A DNA stretch of 64,000 nt from Bacilli bacterium (GTDB taxonomy: Bacteria; Bacillota_I; Bacilli_A; RF39; UBA660). The DNA is taken from contig CAAGCO010000007.1 in assembly GCA_900768345.1 (NCBI GenBank), positions 186,001-250,000 on the forward strand. Reading direction: 5' to 3'. The translations under genes were made by a program, and so were the position numbers. Positions 55,317 to 62,862 of this stretch are shown piece after piece. Within the stretch, counting starts at the first letter, position 1; every line of letters begins with the position of its first letter. The notes under the pieces are model-generated. The model did no database searches. It was not told the origin of the DNA and worked only from the letters and a program-made list of their open reading frames with translations.

Positions 55317-56311
55317 TATCTTATATTTATTAATATTCTTCTAAAACTTGCATAGAGAGAAGATAATATAAACGTAATAATTAATACTATTGGTGCAAAT
55401 AATATACATCTTGATTGAGGTATATTATAAAGTAACATTTTCGAATTAAATATAGTATAAACTATATGATCAACTAAACTTGATGCAAGATAAATATCCA
55501 AACTCATTATTGAAATTGTTACAATAATTCTCTTTAAAAAAGTTGATTTTATATCTATATCATAGAATAGTAAGAACACAACTACTGAACTTAAGTATAC
55601 AGTTAAACTTTCAAAATCTATACTTGATTTATTCATTAGCATGAATGATATAATTTGTATTACAATAAATATAAAAGTTAGTAGTATTTTATTGTATTTT
55701 GGATTTACGTCTTTTAAGTATTTTCCGGTTATGTAATATCCAAGTGGATAAACTGCATACCACCAGTTTGGAAAGTGTATATAATCTTTTAATAAATCAT
55801 TTATTATTCCTGGAAGAATAAATGTTATTATAGATATAATTAATAATATATTTTTATCTTTTGTTTCAAAATTATTGTAAGAGTTATTTATTATTGGACT
55901 TAATAAATATAATCCAATATACATTTCTATATACCAGGAATATCTACATGCTTTAAATGATGTTACTGCTAATAATAAATTTTTAAATGTTAATTCTTCT
56001 AAATTATTATTGATATATTTTTTTACTGTAAATTCTATAATACTATAAAATAACCAAATAATTAGTATATTTATAAGTCCTTTAAAAAATTTTTTATCAT
56101 ATTTTTTATTATTATTTAAATATCCTGTTAATAATATAAATAGTGGAACACATATCATAAATATATTTCTAATTATAAATTGTGCTTTCATTCCAATACC
56201 ATTCTTTGAAACTATATAGTACTTCGTATTTAAAAAAAAGTGTACTGATAGTACCGATATTATCGCTATTACTCTTAGAATATCTAAACCATACTTTCTA
56301 TCTTTCTTCAT
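55316..56311 (-). CDS. Acyltransferase-3 family membrane protein
   Basis: 331 residues, about ten membrane helices. N-terminal GLDILRVIAIISVLSVHFFL holds the conserved Arg and the catalytic-type His of acyltransferase-3 enzymes (OafA family), and RYSWYIEMYIGLYLLSPIIN is the second signature. It O-acetylates or succinylates surface polysaccharides or peptidoglycan in relatives; the acceptor here is unknown. GGGGTGA precedes the ATG on the minus strand. Confidence 0.88.
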   Translation of the reverse strand: MKKDRKYGLDILRVIAIISVLSVHFFLNTKYYIVSKNGIGMKAQFIIRNIFMICVPLFILLTGYLNNNKKYDKKFFKGLINILIIWLFYSIIEFTVKKYINNNLEELTFKNLLLAVTSFKACRYSWYIEMYIGLYLLSPIINNSYNNFETKDKNILLIISIITFILPGIINDLLKDYIHFPNWWYAVYPLGYYITGKYLKDVNPKYNKILLTFIFIVIQIISFMLMNKSSIDFESLTVYLSSVVVFLLFYDIDIKSTFLKRIIVTISIMSLDIYLASSLVDHIVYTIFNSKMLLYNIPQSRCILFAPIVLIITFILSSLYASFRRILINIR

Positions 56312-56363
56312 TATTCACCCCATATTTAATATATCATAATAATGTATAAAAGTATTATAAAGT

Positions 56364-56392
56364 TTGATTTTTATGTGAAAAATTTGTATAAT
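56364..56392 (+). promoter_or_regulatory. Promoter of pssA-psd
   Basis: TTGATT (56364-56369), 17-base spacer, TATAAT (56387-56392), then AGAGGTG before the ATG at 56410. Confidence 0.68.
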
Positions 56393-56409
56393 GTTAATAG
56401 AGGTGTATT

Positions 56410-57027
56410 ATGATAGGGTTTTACGATTATACTGTAATATTAACATACTTAGGTTTTTCTTCTGGTATGATTGGTATATTTTTAGCAATAACAGGAAATA
56501 CTTTTTGGGCAGTAATGTGTTTAATGTTTTCTGGTCTTTGTGATATGTTTGATGGAAGAGTAGCAAGAACTAAGAAAAAAAGAACAAATGAAGAAAGACA
56601 TTTTGGTATACAATTAGATAGTTTATCTGATTTAGTATGTTTTGGTGTTTTACCTGCAATTATTGGTTATTCTTTAGGGATTAAGTGTACATATTTAGTA
56701 CCATTAATAATTATTTATCCTTTAGCAGCATTAATTAGACTTGCTTATTTTAATGTTCTTGAAATAACTAGAAATAGTAGTACTCCAGTTAAAGAATATA
56801 CTGGACTTCCAGTTACATCTTCTGCTTTAATATTTCCATTCTTATATATATTTAGAAAATTTTTAGGTAAGTACTTTGTATTAATATATGGAATTGTACT
56901 ATTTGTAGTAGCAGTATTATTTATCAGTAAAATTAAAATTAAAAAACCAGGTATTAAAGTTATGATTGGTTTTATAGTAGTTGGTGTTATTGAGATATTA
57001 TTAATATTAGCTGGTAAGTTTCTATGA
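56410..57027 (+). CDS. pssA: CDP-diacylglycerol-serine O-phosphatidyltransferase
   Basis: 205 residues with about six membrane helices. CDP-alcohol phosphotransferase motif is spread over LCDMFDGRVART ... FGIQLDSLSDLVCFG (D-x2-DG-x2-AR-xn-G-x3-D-x3-D), with the two catalytic Asp residues kept. It makes phosphatidylserine. Its stop overlaps the psd start by 4 bases, so the pair forms the phosphatidylethanolamine pathway. Confidence 0.92.
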   Translation: MIGFYDYTVILTYLGFSSGMIGIFLAITGNTFWAVMCLMFSGLCDMFDGRVARTKKKRTNEERHFGIQLDSLSDLVCFGVLPAIIGYSLGIKCTYLVPLIIIYPLAALIRLAYFNVLEITRNSSTPVKEYTGLPVTSSALIFPFLYIFRKFLGKYFVLIYGIVLFVVAVLFISKIKIKKPGIKVMIGFIVVGVIEILLILAGKFL

Positions 57028-57887
57028 AATATATAGTTAGAAATAGAAATAGTAAAAAAAATATAATTATAGAGTCTAATAAAGCTCTTAATTTTTTTTA
57101 TGATACATTTATTGGAAGAATAATTTTAAAACCTTTTATAAGTAAAACGTTTAGTAATCTTATGGCTAAGTATATGAATAGTAAATATTCATTAAAAAGA
57201 GCTACTAAATTTATTAGTAAAAATGATATAAATATATATGAGTGTTCTAAACAAAAATATACATCATATAATGATTTTTTCATAAGAAAGGTTGTACCAG
57301 CTAAAAGACCTATTAATGCTCATAAAAATGTATTTATTTCACCTTGTGATAGTAAACTTACTGTTTATGAGATTAATGAAGATTTAACTTTAAAAATAAA
57401 AGATTCATATTATTCAATTGATACTTTAGTTGATAATAATATTATGAATGAATATAAGGGTGGATATGCTTTAGTATTTAGATTATCTACTGATAATTAT
57501 CATAGATATTGTTATATAGATAGTGGCACTAAGGGAAAAAATATTCATATAGATGGTGTTTTTCATACAGTGCAACCTATAGCACTTAAACATTACAATT
57601 TTTATAAAACTAATACTCGTGAATATACAGTGTTAGATACTAATAATTTTGATAAAGTAATTCAAGTTGAAGTTGGTGCTATGGGAATAGGCAAGATAGT
57701 TAATAATCATCAAGAATATAAATTTAAAAAAGGAGAAGAAAAGGGCTACTTTGAATTTGGTGGTTCTACAATAGTTGTTCTTGTTAAAAAAGATATAATA
57801 ACTATTGATGAAGATATATATAGTAATAGTTTAGAAAATATTGAAACAAATGTTAAATATGGAGAAAGAATTGGAATTAAGAAATAG
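57024..57887 (+). CDS. psd: Phosphatidylserine decarboxylase
   Basis: 287 residues. Contains FRLSTDNYHRYC with the catalytic His, VEVGAMGIGKIV, and the self-cleavage site near the C-terminus in EFGGSTIVVLV (G-S-T; cleavage gives a pyruvoyl group on the Ser). The N-terminal region is the long type found in Clostridium-like Psd. It turns phosphatidylserine to phosphatidylethanolamine at the membrane. It overlaps pssA by 4 bases. Confidence 0.92.
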   Translation: MKYIVRNRNSKKNIIIESNKALNFFYDTFIGRIILKPFISKTFSNLMAKYMNSKYSLKRATKFISKNDINIYECSKQKYTSYNDFFIRKVVPAKRPINAHKNVFISPCDSKLTVYEINEDLTLKIKDSYYSIDTLVDNNIMNEYKGGYALVFRLSTDNYHRYCYIDSGTKGKNIHIDGVFHTVQPIALKHYNFYKTNTREYTVLDTNNFDKVIQVEVGAMGIGKIVNNHQEYKFKKGEEKGYFEFGGSTIVVLVKKDIITIDEDIYSNSLENIETNVKYGERIGIKK

Positions 57888-57907
57888 TTTCAATTCTTTT
57901 TATTTTG

Positions 57908-57916
57908 TGTTATAAT
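57908..57916 (+). promoter_or_regulatory. Extended -10 promoter of the 57940 gene
   Basis: TGTTATAAT, 23 bases before the ATG at 57940; GGGGGA ribosome-binding site between. Confidence 0.6.
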
Positions 57917-57939
57917 ATGGCCATTAATTGGGGGATTAT

Positions 57940-58686
57940 ATGATATTTAAAAGTGTAAAAGAATTAAATCATCATATTAAGGCTAATTGTGTGGCTATTA
58001 GTTTTGGTTCTAAAGGAACTACATATTATGATAAAACTTCTAATAGAGTTATTAAAATATTTGGTATGGCATTAAATTATGATGATTATAAATATTTTGA
58101 ATATAAAGATATTGATTTTTTAAGATTTAAAGGTGTTAAAAACTCTACGTATTTATTTCCTATTGAAATTATATTTTTAAATGATAGAGCAATTGGATAT
58201 AGTTCAGAACTAGCTAAAGGAAGTTCCTTATATAGAATAGACCCATTGAGTGTTAATTTAGATTCAATTAAAAGTGCATTTATAAAAGCATTATTAGATG
58301 TAAAAGCTATTTCAAATAATGGTATATTAACTGATGATCTCCCTTATAATACACTTTTTTATCCTAAGGGTAGGAAGTTATTTATTATTGATACAGACGA
58401 TTATTCTTTTAGTGATATGGATAGATCTTCTTTATATGCATCTAATAATGCTCAAGTTGGAAATTCTCTTAAAATGTTTTTAGTTGATGGATATTTTGAT
58501 GGTGTTGTTCGTAGTAATAAATATTTATATGATTTATATAAAGATGGAGACTTTCTTACATTTTTAAGAGAATATAGAAAAGTTTTATCAGAAATGTCTT
58601 CTAAAAAAGTAGTTACACTTGGTGATGCGTGTGACTATATAGATAAAGAAAATAGAGGAAGTTATATAAGAATATTAGCAAAATAA
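57940..58686 (+). CDS. Protein kinase-fold-like protein of unknown function
   Basis: 248 residues. The order of motifs suggests a small kinase-like fold: ISFGSKGTTYYD (glycine-rich loop), VIKIF (Lys), GILTDDLPYNTLFY (catalytic-loop-like Asp and Asn) and FIIDTDDYSF (metal-binding Asp). No membrane segment. It is unlike the usual bacterial PknB and may be a substrate kinase, for example of a small molecule, or a pseudokinase. ATG 57940 is preferred over TTG 57928 because the GGGGGA site precedes it. Confidence 0.55.
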   Translation: MIFKSVKELNHHIKANCVAISFGSKGTTYYDKTSNRVIKIFGMALNYDDYKYFEYKDIDFLRFKGVKNSTYLFPIEIIFLNDRAIGYSSELAKGSSLYRIDPLSVNLDSIKSAFIKALLDVKAISNNGILTDDLPYNTLFYPKGRKLFIIDTDDYSFSDMDRSSLYASNNAQVGNSLKMFLVDGYFDGVVRSNKYLYDLYKDGDFLTFLREYRKVLSEMSSKKVVTLGDACDYIDKENRGSYIRILAK

Positions 58687-58722
58687 AAAAGTACTTAGTT
58701 AAAGTTTTCTAAGTACTTTTTA
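58687..58722. terminator. Bidirectional terminator
   Basis: 12-bp stem AAAAGTACTTAG (58687-58698) and CTAAGTACTTTT (58709-58720), 10-base loop, A-rich on one side and T's on the other. It serves the kinase-fold gene and the convergent gatD. Confidence 0.87.
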
Positions 58723-59420
58723 TATGCTTCTTTTGAAGTCGTTTTTTCAATTTTATAGTCTAATTTTTTAGTTTTGCAAATACTCTTAAGTATGTAATCT
58801 GTTAAATATGGGTTTCTTATTAGTAATGGCCCAATTGTATGTGTTGCATAAACATTTTTATAAGTAAATCCTTCTTTATTATTTGTTCCATCATTTGAGA
58901 ATTTTTCTTCTACTTCTAATAAAGGAGTTTTAATGTTATATACATAATCACATCTATTTTGAAATCCTATAATTGTTTCTTTTATTAGATTTGTTTTACC
59001 TTTTATTTCACCGACTATTCTATCAGAAGATGCATTTTTAAATGATACTTCTGTTATATACTCAGTGTAGTAATCAAATATATCTAATGCATCTAGTTTT
59101 GCTTCTTTGGTTTTAATATATTTGCCAAATAAGTCCATTGAGTTACCAGTAAGTATTAAGTATTTATTTGATTCTATATATTTTTTAAAATCATCTTTTC
59201 TTTTTAATATATCTTCTAAGGCTAGTTCTAAACTTTCTTCTGAACCACTTCCAATATAGATAATATCATATTTTTCAAAGTCTATTTTATCATTAATACT
59301 TTTTAAATCTACTTTTACTTTGATATTACTTCTTGTTAGTTCTTCTTTTATACATCTTGTATTTGCGTTTTCTCCATAAAGATTTAGAAGGTCATAATAT
59401 AAATGTAATACGTTAATCAT
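58695..59420 (-). CDS. gatD: GatD-like glutamine amidotransferase with missing catalytic residues
   Basis: 241 residues with the CobB/CobQ-type GATase layout: LHLYYDLLNLYGENANTRC at the N-terminus and IGPLLIRNPYLTDYIL near the end. In canonical GatD the nucleophile Cys sits in an ICGGYQ-type turn; here the turn is LILTGNSMDLFG (T91). The catalytic His of a TYSHGPLL-type motif is replaced by Ile (THTIGPLL), though a His stands two residues earlier. It forms a complex with MurT, encoded upstream with 8-bp overlap. It is probably a non-glutaminase subunit, or uses another residue. Confidence 0.85.
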   Translation of the reverse strand: MINVLHLYYDLLNLYGENANTRCIKEELTRSNIKVKVDLKSINDKIDFEKYDIIYIGSGSEESLELALEDILKRKDDFKKYIESNKYLILTGNSMDLFGKYIKTKEAKLDALDIFDYYTEYITEVSFKNASSDRIVGEIKGKTNLIKETIIGFQNRCDYVYNIKTPLLEVEEKFSNDGTNNKEGFTYKNVYATHTIGPLLIRNPYLTDYILKSICKTKKLDYKIEKTTSKEAYKKYLENFN

Positions 59421-60747
59421 TATTTTCCTCCTTTATAATTTTTTTAAGTTGTATTTCTTTATCAAAACATACCATTGAGAATATTTTACCAGTTGTTTTA
59501 GTTTTGATTGTTTCACTAAGATTTTCTAGGTTTTCTACTAAAATTATTTTATCTTTTTGTATTCCTGCATATTCCATACGAACTTTCATGTCGTAACAGA
59601 ATTTTCCAATAAGAATAATATTTTTAATACTTGGGTCATTTAATGATTCGAAATCTATATCCCATATCCATGAAATATCATTTTCTTTGTATCTTCTGCT
59701 TGAAGAGTCAAAGCCAAGAATTATAGTTTTTTCACCATCTTGGTGTAAGATGTAATCTAGAGATTGTTTATAACTTAAGTTGTTTTCATTTTTACTTACT
59801 AACATTTGCCATTTTCTATTATCAAAGTCATAAATTTCCATTCTTTTAGTTTTGATATTTTCATCATTTAATACTTTTAATATATCTTCATCTTTAAGTC
59901 CAAGTTCACGAGCAAGTGCATAACAACCAGTTACGAAGTATACTGTATATAAGAAGTTTGATGGTAGATGAACAATATTATCATTTATTTTGATTTGTTT
60001 ATTATCTACATCTATTTCTTTTGCTTCATAATTTGGTTTACCACGATTAAAATGATACTTTGGGCAATGGTATGAACCAATGTGTCCGTAATGATAGAAA
60101 TCGTATTCTAGTTTTGAATGACAGATAGGGCAGTAAGCTGCATCTAAATTATTTATATTACTTTTTCTTGAATAGTTATTTTCTGCCATGCCATATGTTG
60201 TAATTTCACCTTTATGGTTAATTCTAATTCTATTTACATATGGGTCATCTACATTAAGTATTAAATGAGTTCCGGCAGGTATTGCATTTTTAATTGCATT
60301 ATATATTTTTTCAGGATGAGAGTTTCTTGGTGGTTGATCACGTGTAATATTGGTAATCATTAAATGAGTAGGTGTAATATATTCAAAAATATATTTCATG
60401 AATTGTTCATCTAGTTCCATTAGTAATACATCAGCCTTTAATTTTCCAAATAAAGATGAATTATTTAATAATAATGAAGTTATACCATTAATAGTGTTGC
60501 TTCCTTCTTTATTGTATACAACTTTGTATCCATTTTTAGTTAGTATGTTATATGTAAGTTCGGTTGAACTACTTTTACCACTTGATCCAGTGATACCTAT
60601 AACGTACTTTGGTAAACGAATTTTCTTTAATATTTTTTTATCAAGTTTACGTGCTACATTACCACCTATAACACTTCCTTCATGACCAGTTAGTTTACTA
60701 AGTTTGTTTGCAAGTTTGCATGCAAGTATAACAATAAATCTCCACAT
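59413..60747 (-). CDS. murT: MurT, lipid II isoglutaminyl synthase, Mur ligase subunit
   Basis: 444 residues. Mur-ligase ATPase with ITGSSGKSSSTEL (P-loop, near residue 53), a ribbon-like insert with CPICHSKLEYDFYHY ... HCPKYHF, TNITRDQP and the C-terminal DUF1727. It amidates the D-Glu of the stem peptide using ammonia from GatD. The ribbon's last ligand appears to be His, not Cys. Overlaps gatD by 8 bp. Predicted -10 ATTATA (plus strand, 60766-60771) lies upstream. Confidence 0.92.
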   Translation of the reverse strand: MWRFIVILACKLANKLSKLTGHEGSVIGGNVARKLDKKILKKIRLPKYVIGITGSSGKSSSTELTYNILTKNGYKVVYNKEGSNTINGITSLLLNNSSLFGKLKADVLLMELDEQFMKYIFEYITPTHLMITNITRDQPPRNSHPEKIYNAIKNAIPAGTHLILNVDDPYVNRIRINHKGEITTYGMAENNYSRKSNINNLDAAYCPICHSKLEYDFYHYGHIGSYHCPKYHFNRGKPNYEAKEIDVDNKQIKINDNIVHLPSNFLYTVYFVTGCYALARELGLKDEDILKVLNDENIKTKRMEIYDFDNRKWQMLVSKNENNLSYKQSLDYILHQDGEKTIILGFDSSSRRYKENDISWIWDIDFESLNDPSIKNIILIGKFCYDMKVRMEYAGIQKDKIILVENLENLSETIKTKTTGKIFSMVCFDKEIQLKKIIKEENND

Positions 60748-60842
60748 ATTTAATCACCTAAGTATATTATATAACATTTTTGGCTATTTATAAAGTTTTA
60801 TGTTTTAAGTGTGTAAACAAATGTTTGATTTTAATATAAAAT

Positions 60843-60861
60843 AAAAAGTTCCTTTCGGAAC
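60843..60861 (-). terminator. Terminator after tRNA-Glu
   Basis: Minus-strand stem GTTCC-GAAA-GGAAC (60848-60861 on the plus strand reads GTTCC TTTC GGAAC), then T5. Confidence 0.8.
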
Positions 60862-60874
60862 AATTATTTCTTCT

Positions 60875-60950
60875 TGGTGACTCATATGGGATTTGAACCC
60901 ATGAATGTCGCCTTGAGAGGGCGATGTGTTAACCATTTCACCAATGAGCC
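60875..60950 (-). tRNA. tRNA-Glu (anticodon CTC)
   Basis: Minus-strand cloverleaf: acceptor GGCTCAT with ATGAGTC, D arm GTGA-...-CAC, anticodon stem TCGCC with GGCGA around loop CTCTCAA (anticodon CTC, reads GAG), T arm ATGGG-TTCAAAT-CCCAT, discriminator A and CCA encoded. Confidence 0.95.
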
Positions 60951-61042
60951 ATAACAATGTTAATTTTAACATAACTTTATTGTTTTGACAATATTTATGC
61001 ATTTAAAAGTTATTTTTGGTAACAATAGTTGTAGGTGACATA

Positions 61043-61477
61043 ATGAATAATAAAGAATATGATAAGTTAGTTAAGAGTGTTGTTGGTAAAGAAAGTACAC
61101 TTAAAAATGTAATGATAGCTTTTATAAGTGGTGGATTAGTAGGTGTTATTGCTCAAATGATGAGTGAATTTTATTTTAAAGTATTTGATATATCCTTAAG
61201 CGATGCATCATTTTATACTTTTTCAACATTTATATTTATAGGTTCTTTTCTTACTGGATTAGGTGTGTTTGATAAAGTTCTTAGTGTAGTAAAGTGTGGT
61301 CTTATTGTTCCATCTACCGGGTTTGCTAATACTATGACAAGTAGTGCAATGGATGCTAAAAGTGAAGGCTTTATTAAGGGAATAGGTGCATCTATATTTA
61401 AACTTACGGGTAGTATTATTTTATATGGTATTATTTTTGGAATAATATTTGGATTTATAAGGGGTGTGATAATGTGA
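61043..61477 (+). CDS. spoVAC: Stage V sporulation protein AC
   Basis: 144 residues, four predicted membrane helices. It has EYDKLVKSVVGKESTLKN, FISGGLVGVIAQ, and the conserved IVPSTGFANTMTSSAMDAKSEG segment. SpoVAC acts as a mechanosensitive dipicolinic-acid channel in the inner spore membrane. ATG 61043 is preferred over TTG 61016 because AGGTGA (61033-61038) lies just before it. Its stop overlaps the GTG of spoVAD by 4 bases. Usual expression is sigma-G; no convincing sigma-G box could be confirmed. Confidence 0.95.
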   Translation: MNNKEYDKLVKSVVGKESTLKNVMIAFISGGLVGVIAQMMSEFYFKVFDISLSDASFYTFSTFIFIGSFLTGLGVFDKVLSVVKCGLIVPSTGFANTMTSSAMDAKSEGFIKGIGASIFKLTGSIILYGIIFGIIFGFIRGVIM

Positions 61478-62445
61478 CATACTATTTTAATAATGTTTAT
61501 ATTAACAATAAATATTCTCTTCTTGCATCTACTAAGTTTAAACCAATAGTCGCATCTAATTCAGATAGGGTGATTGATGACTATTATTTTAATGAAAAAA
61601 GTATAGAACTCGCTGAAAGTAAATATCAAGAAACAACAATTAAAGGTTTAATGTTAAAAAGTAAGAAAGTTACTAAAGAAGTTAATTTGCTTATTAATAG
61701 TGATTTGCAAAATCAAGTACTTGCTAGTAGTTTAGCATCTAGTAAATTTAAAATACCTAGTTGTACTATATATTCTGCTTGTGCATCTTTTGTAGAAGGT
61801 CTTATTATTGGTGCAAATATAATAGATAATAAAAATATGAATGCTATAGTTACTGTGTCTGGTCACAATTTGGTGAGCGAAAAACAATTTAGATTTCCAG
61901 TTGAATATGGTGCTATTCGTAAAATGGTTAATACATGTACTTTGAGTGGTGGTATCAGTGTACTTTTGAGTAATGAAAAAAGTAATATTAGACTTGAAAG
62001 TGGAACTTTTGGATATGTAACTCAAACTAATCATAAAGATGCTAATGATATGGGTAGTGCTATGGCTCCTTCTTGTGCTAAAGTTATACATAATCATTTA
62101 GAAGATACTGGTAGAGGTTATAAATATTATGATTTAATTCTTACTGGTGACTTAGGTGTTTATGGAACTAAGATTATGAAAATGTATTATAAAAAGAAAT
62201 ACAAAGTTGAATTAACTAATGTTGTTGATTCAGGAAGTATAATATATAGTGAAGAAAATATTTATGCCGGAGGAAGTGGGCCTTTATGTCTTCCTATAAC
62301 TTTGTTCGATTATATTTTAGAAATGAAGAAATATAAAAAAATATTGGTTGTTGGTACTGGGTCATTACACTCAGTTATAAGTTCTAATCAAAATATATCT
62401 ATGCCAGGTGTGAGTCATATAGTTAGTTTGGAGGTGTTAGATTGA
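61474..62445 (+). CDS. spoVAD: Stage V sporulation protein AD
   Basis: 323 residues with the thiolase-like fold of SpoVAD: CTIYSACASFVEGLIIG, AIVTVSGHNLVSEKQFRFP, GTFGYVTQTN, and SGGISVLLSN. SpoVAD binds dipicolinic acid. It starts at GTG 61474, 4-base overlap with spoVAC, and overlaps spoVAE by 4 bases (TTGA). No signal peptide, as expected for a peripheral inner-membrane protein. Confidence 0.95.
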   Translation: MTYYFNNVYINNKYSLLASTKFKPIVASNSDRVIDDYYFNEKSIELAESKYQETTIKGLMLKSKKVTKEVNLLINSDLQNQVLASSLASSKFKIPSCTIYSACASFVEGLIIGANIIDNKNMNAIVTVSGHNLVSEKQFRFPVEYGAIRKMVNTCTLSGGISVLLSNEKSNIRLESGTFGYVTQTNHKDANDMGSAMAPSCAKVIHNHLEDTGRGYKYYDLILTGDLGVYGTKIMKMYYKKKYKVELTNVVDSGSIIYSEENIYAGGSGPLCLPITLFDYILEMKKYKKILVVGTGSLHSVISSNQNISMPGVSHIVSLEVLD

Positions 62446-62792
62446 CATATATTCTTTCATTTCTATTTTGTGGATTTGTTTGTGCTATTTCTCAATATGT
62501 GTTAGAGAAGACAAAGTTTACACCGGGACACATGAATACAATTTTAGTAATTGTTGGATGTATTTTATCTGGCTTTGGTATTTATGATAAATTATTAGAT
62601 ATTTTTAAAGGTGGAGCAAGTATTCCAATTATGAATTTTGGACATTTACTTGTTACTGGTGCTAGTGAAGGGTATCTTGAATATGGATTTATGGGATTAT
62701 TTAAAGGTGTCCTTGTAAATGCATCAGGTGGTATAAGCATTGCTATAATTTGTGCTTTTATTATAACATTGATATTTAAAATAAGAGATTAG
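62442..62792 (+). CDS. spoVAE: Stage V sporulation protein AE
   Basis: 116 residues, three to four membrane helices: ILSFLFCGFVCAISQYVLEK, HMNTILVIVGCILSGFGIYD, and GLFKGVLVNASGGISIAI. Start TTG 62442 overlaps spoVAD by 4 bases (TTGA). Together with AC and AD it forms the minimal SpoVA set of clostridia-like spore formers; spoVAA, AB and AF are absent. It contains the conserved MNFGHLLVTGASEG segment. Confidence 0.93.
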   Translation: MTYILSFLFCGFVCAISQYVLEKTKFTPGHMNTILVIVGCILSGFGIYDKLLDIFKGGASIPIMNFGHLLVTGASEGYLEYGFMGLFKGVLVNASGGISIAIICAFIITLIFKIRD

Positions 62793-62802
62793 TTCTAAAT
62801 GA

Positions 62803-62831
62803 ATGACATTTCTTATTTTTTTTGGTATAAT
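62803..62831 (+). promoter_or_regulatory. Promoter of the 62863 gene inside an inverted repeat
   Basis: ATGACA (62803-62808), 17-base spacer, TATAAT (62826-62831) with TGG before it (extended -10). It lies between TTCTTATTT (62810-62818) and AAATAAGAA (62840-62848). Confidence 0.62.
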
Positions 62832-62848
62832 TTTTTTAGAAATAAGAA
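62810..62848 (+). terminator. Inverted repeat bracketing the promoter, possible spoVAE terminator
   Basis: Perfect 9-bp arms TTCTTATTT (62810-62818) and AAATAAGAA (62840-62848), 21-base loop. No T tract follows the 3' arm, though the 5' arm is followed by T's; so it is a weak terminator at best. Confidence 0.4.
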
Positions 62849-62862
62849 TAAGGGTGATATCG

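Noticed and set aside
60805..61002. 65-codon minus-strand ORF
   Set aside because: It overlaps tRNA-Glu and its terminator; it is a shadow of RNA sequence.
60998..61026. Possible sigma-G promoter (TGCATT box) for spoVAC
   Set aside because: The expected -10 position reads ACAATAG-like sequence, too far from CATACTA to accept.
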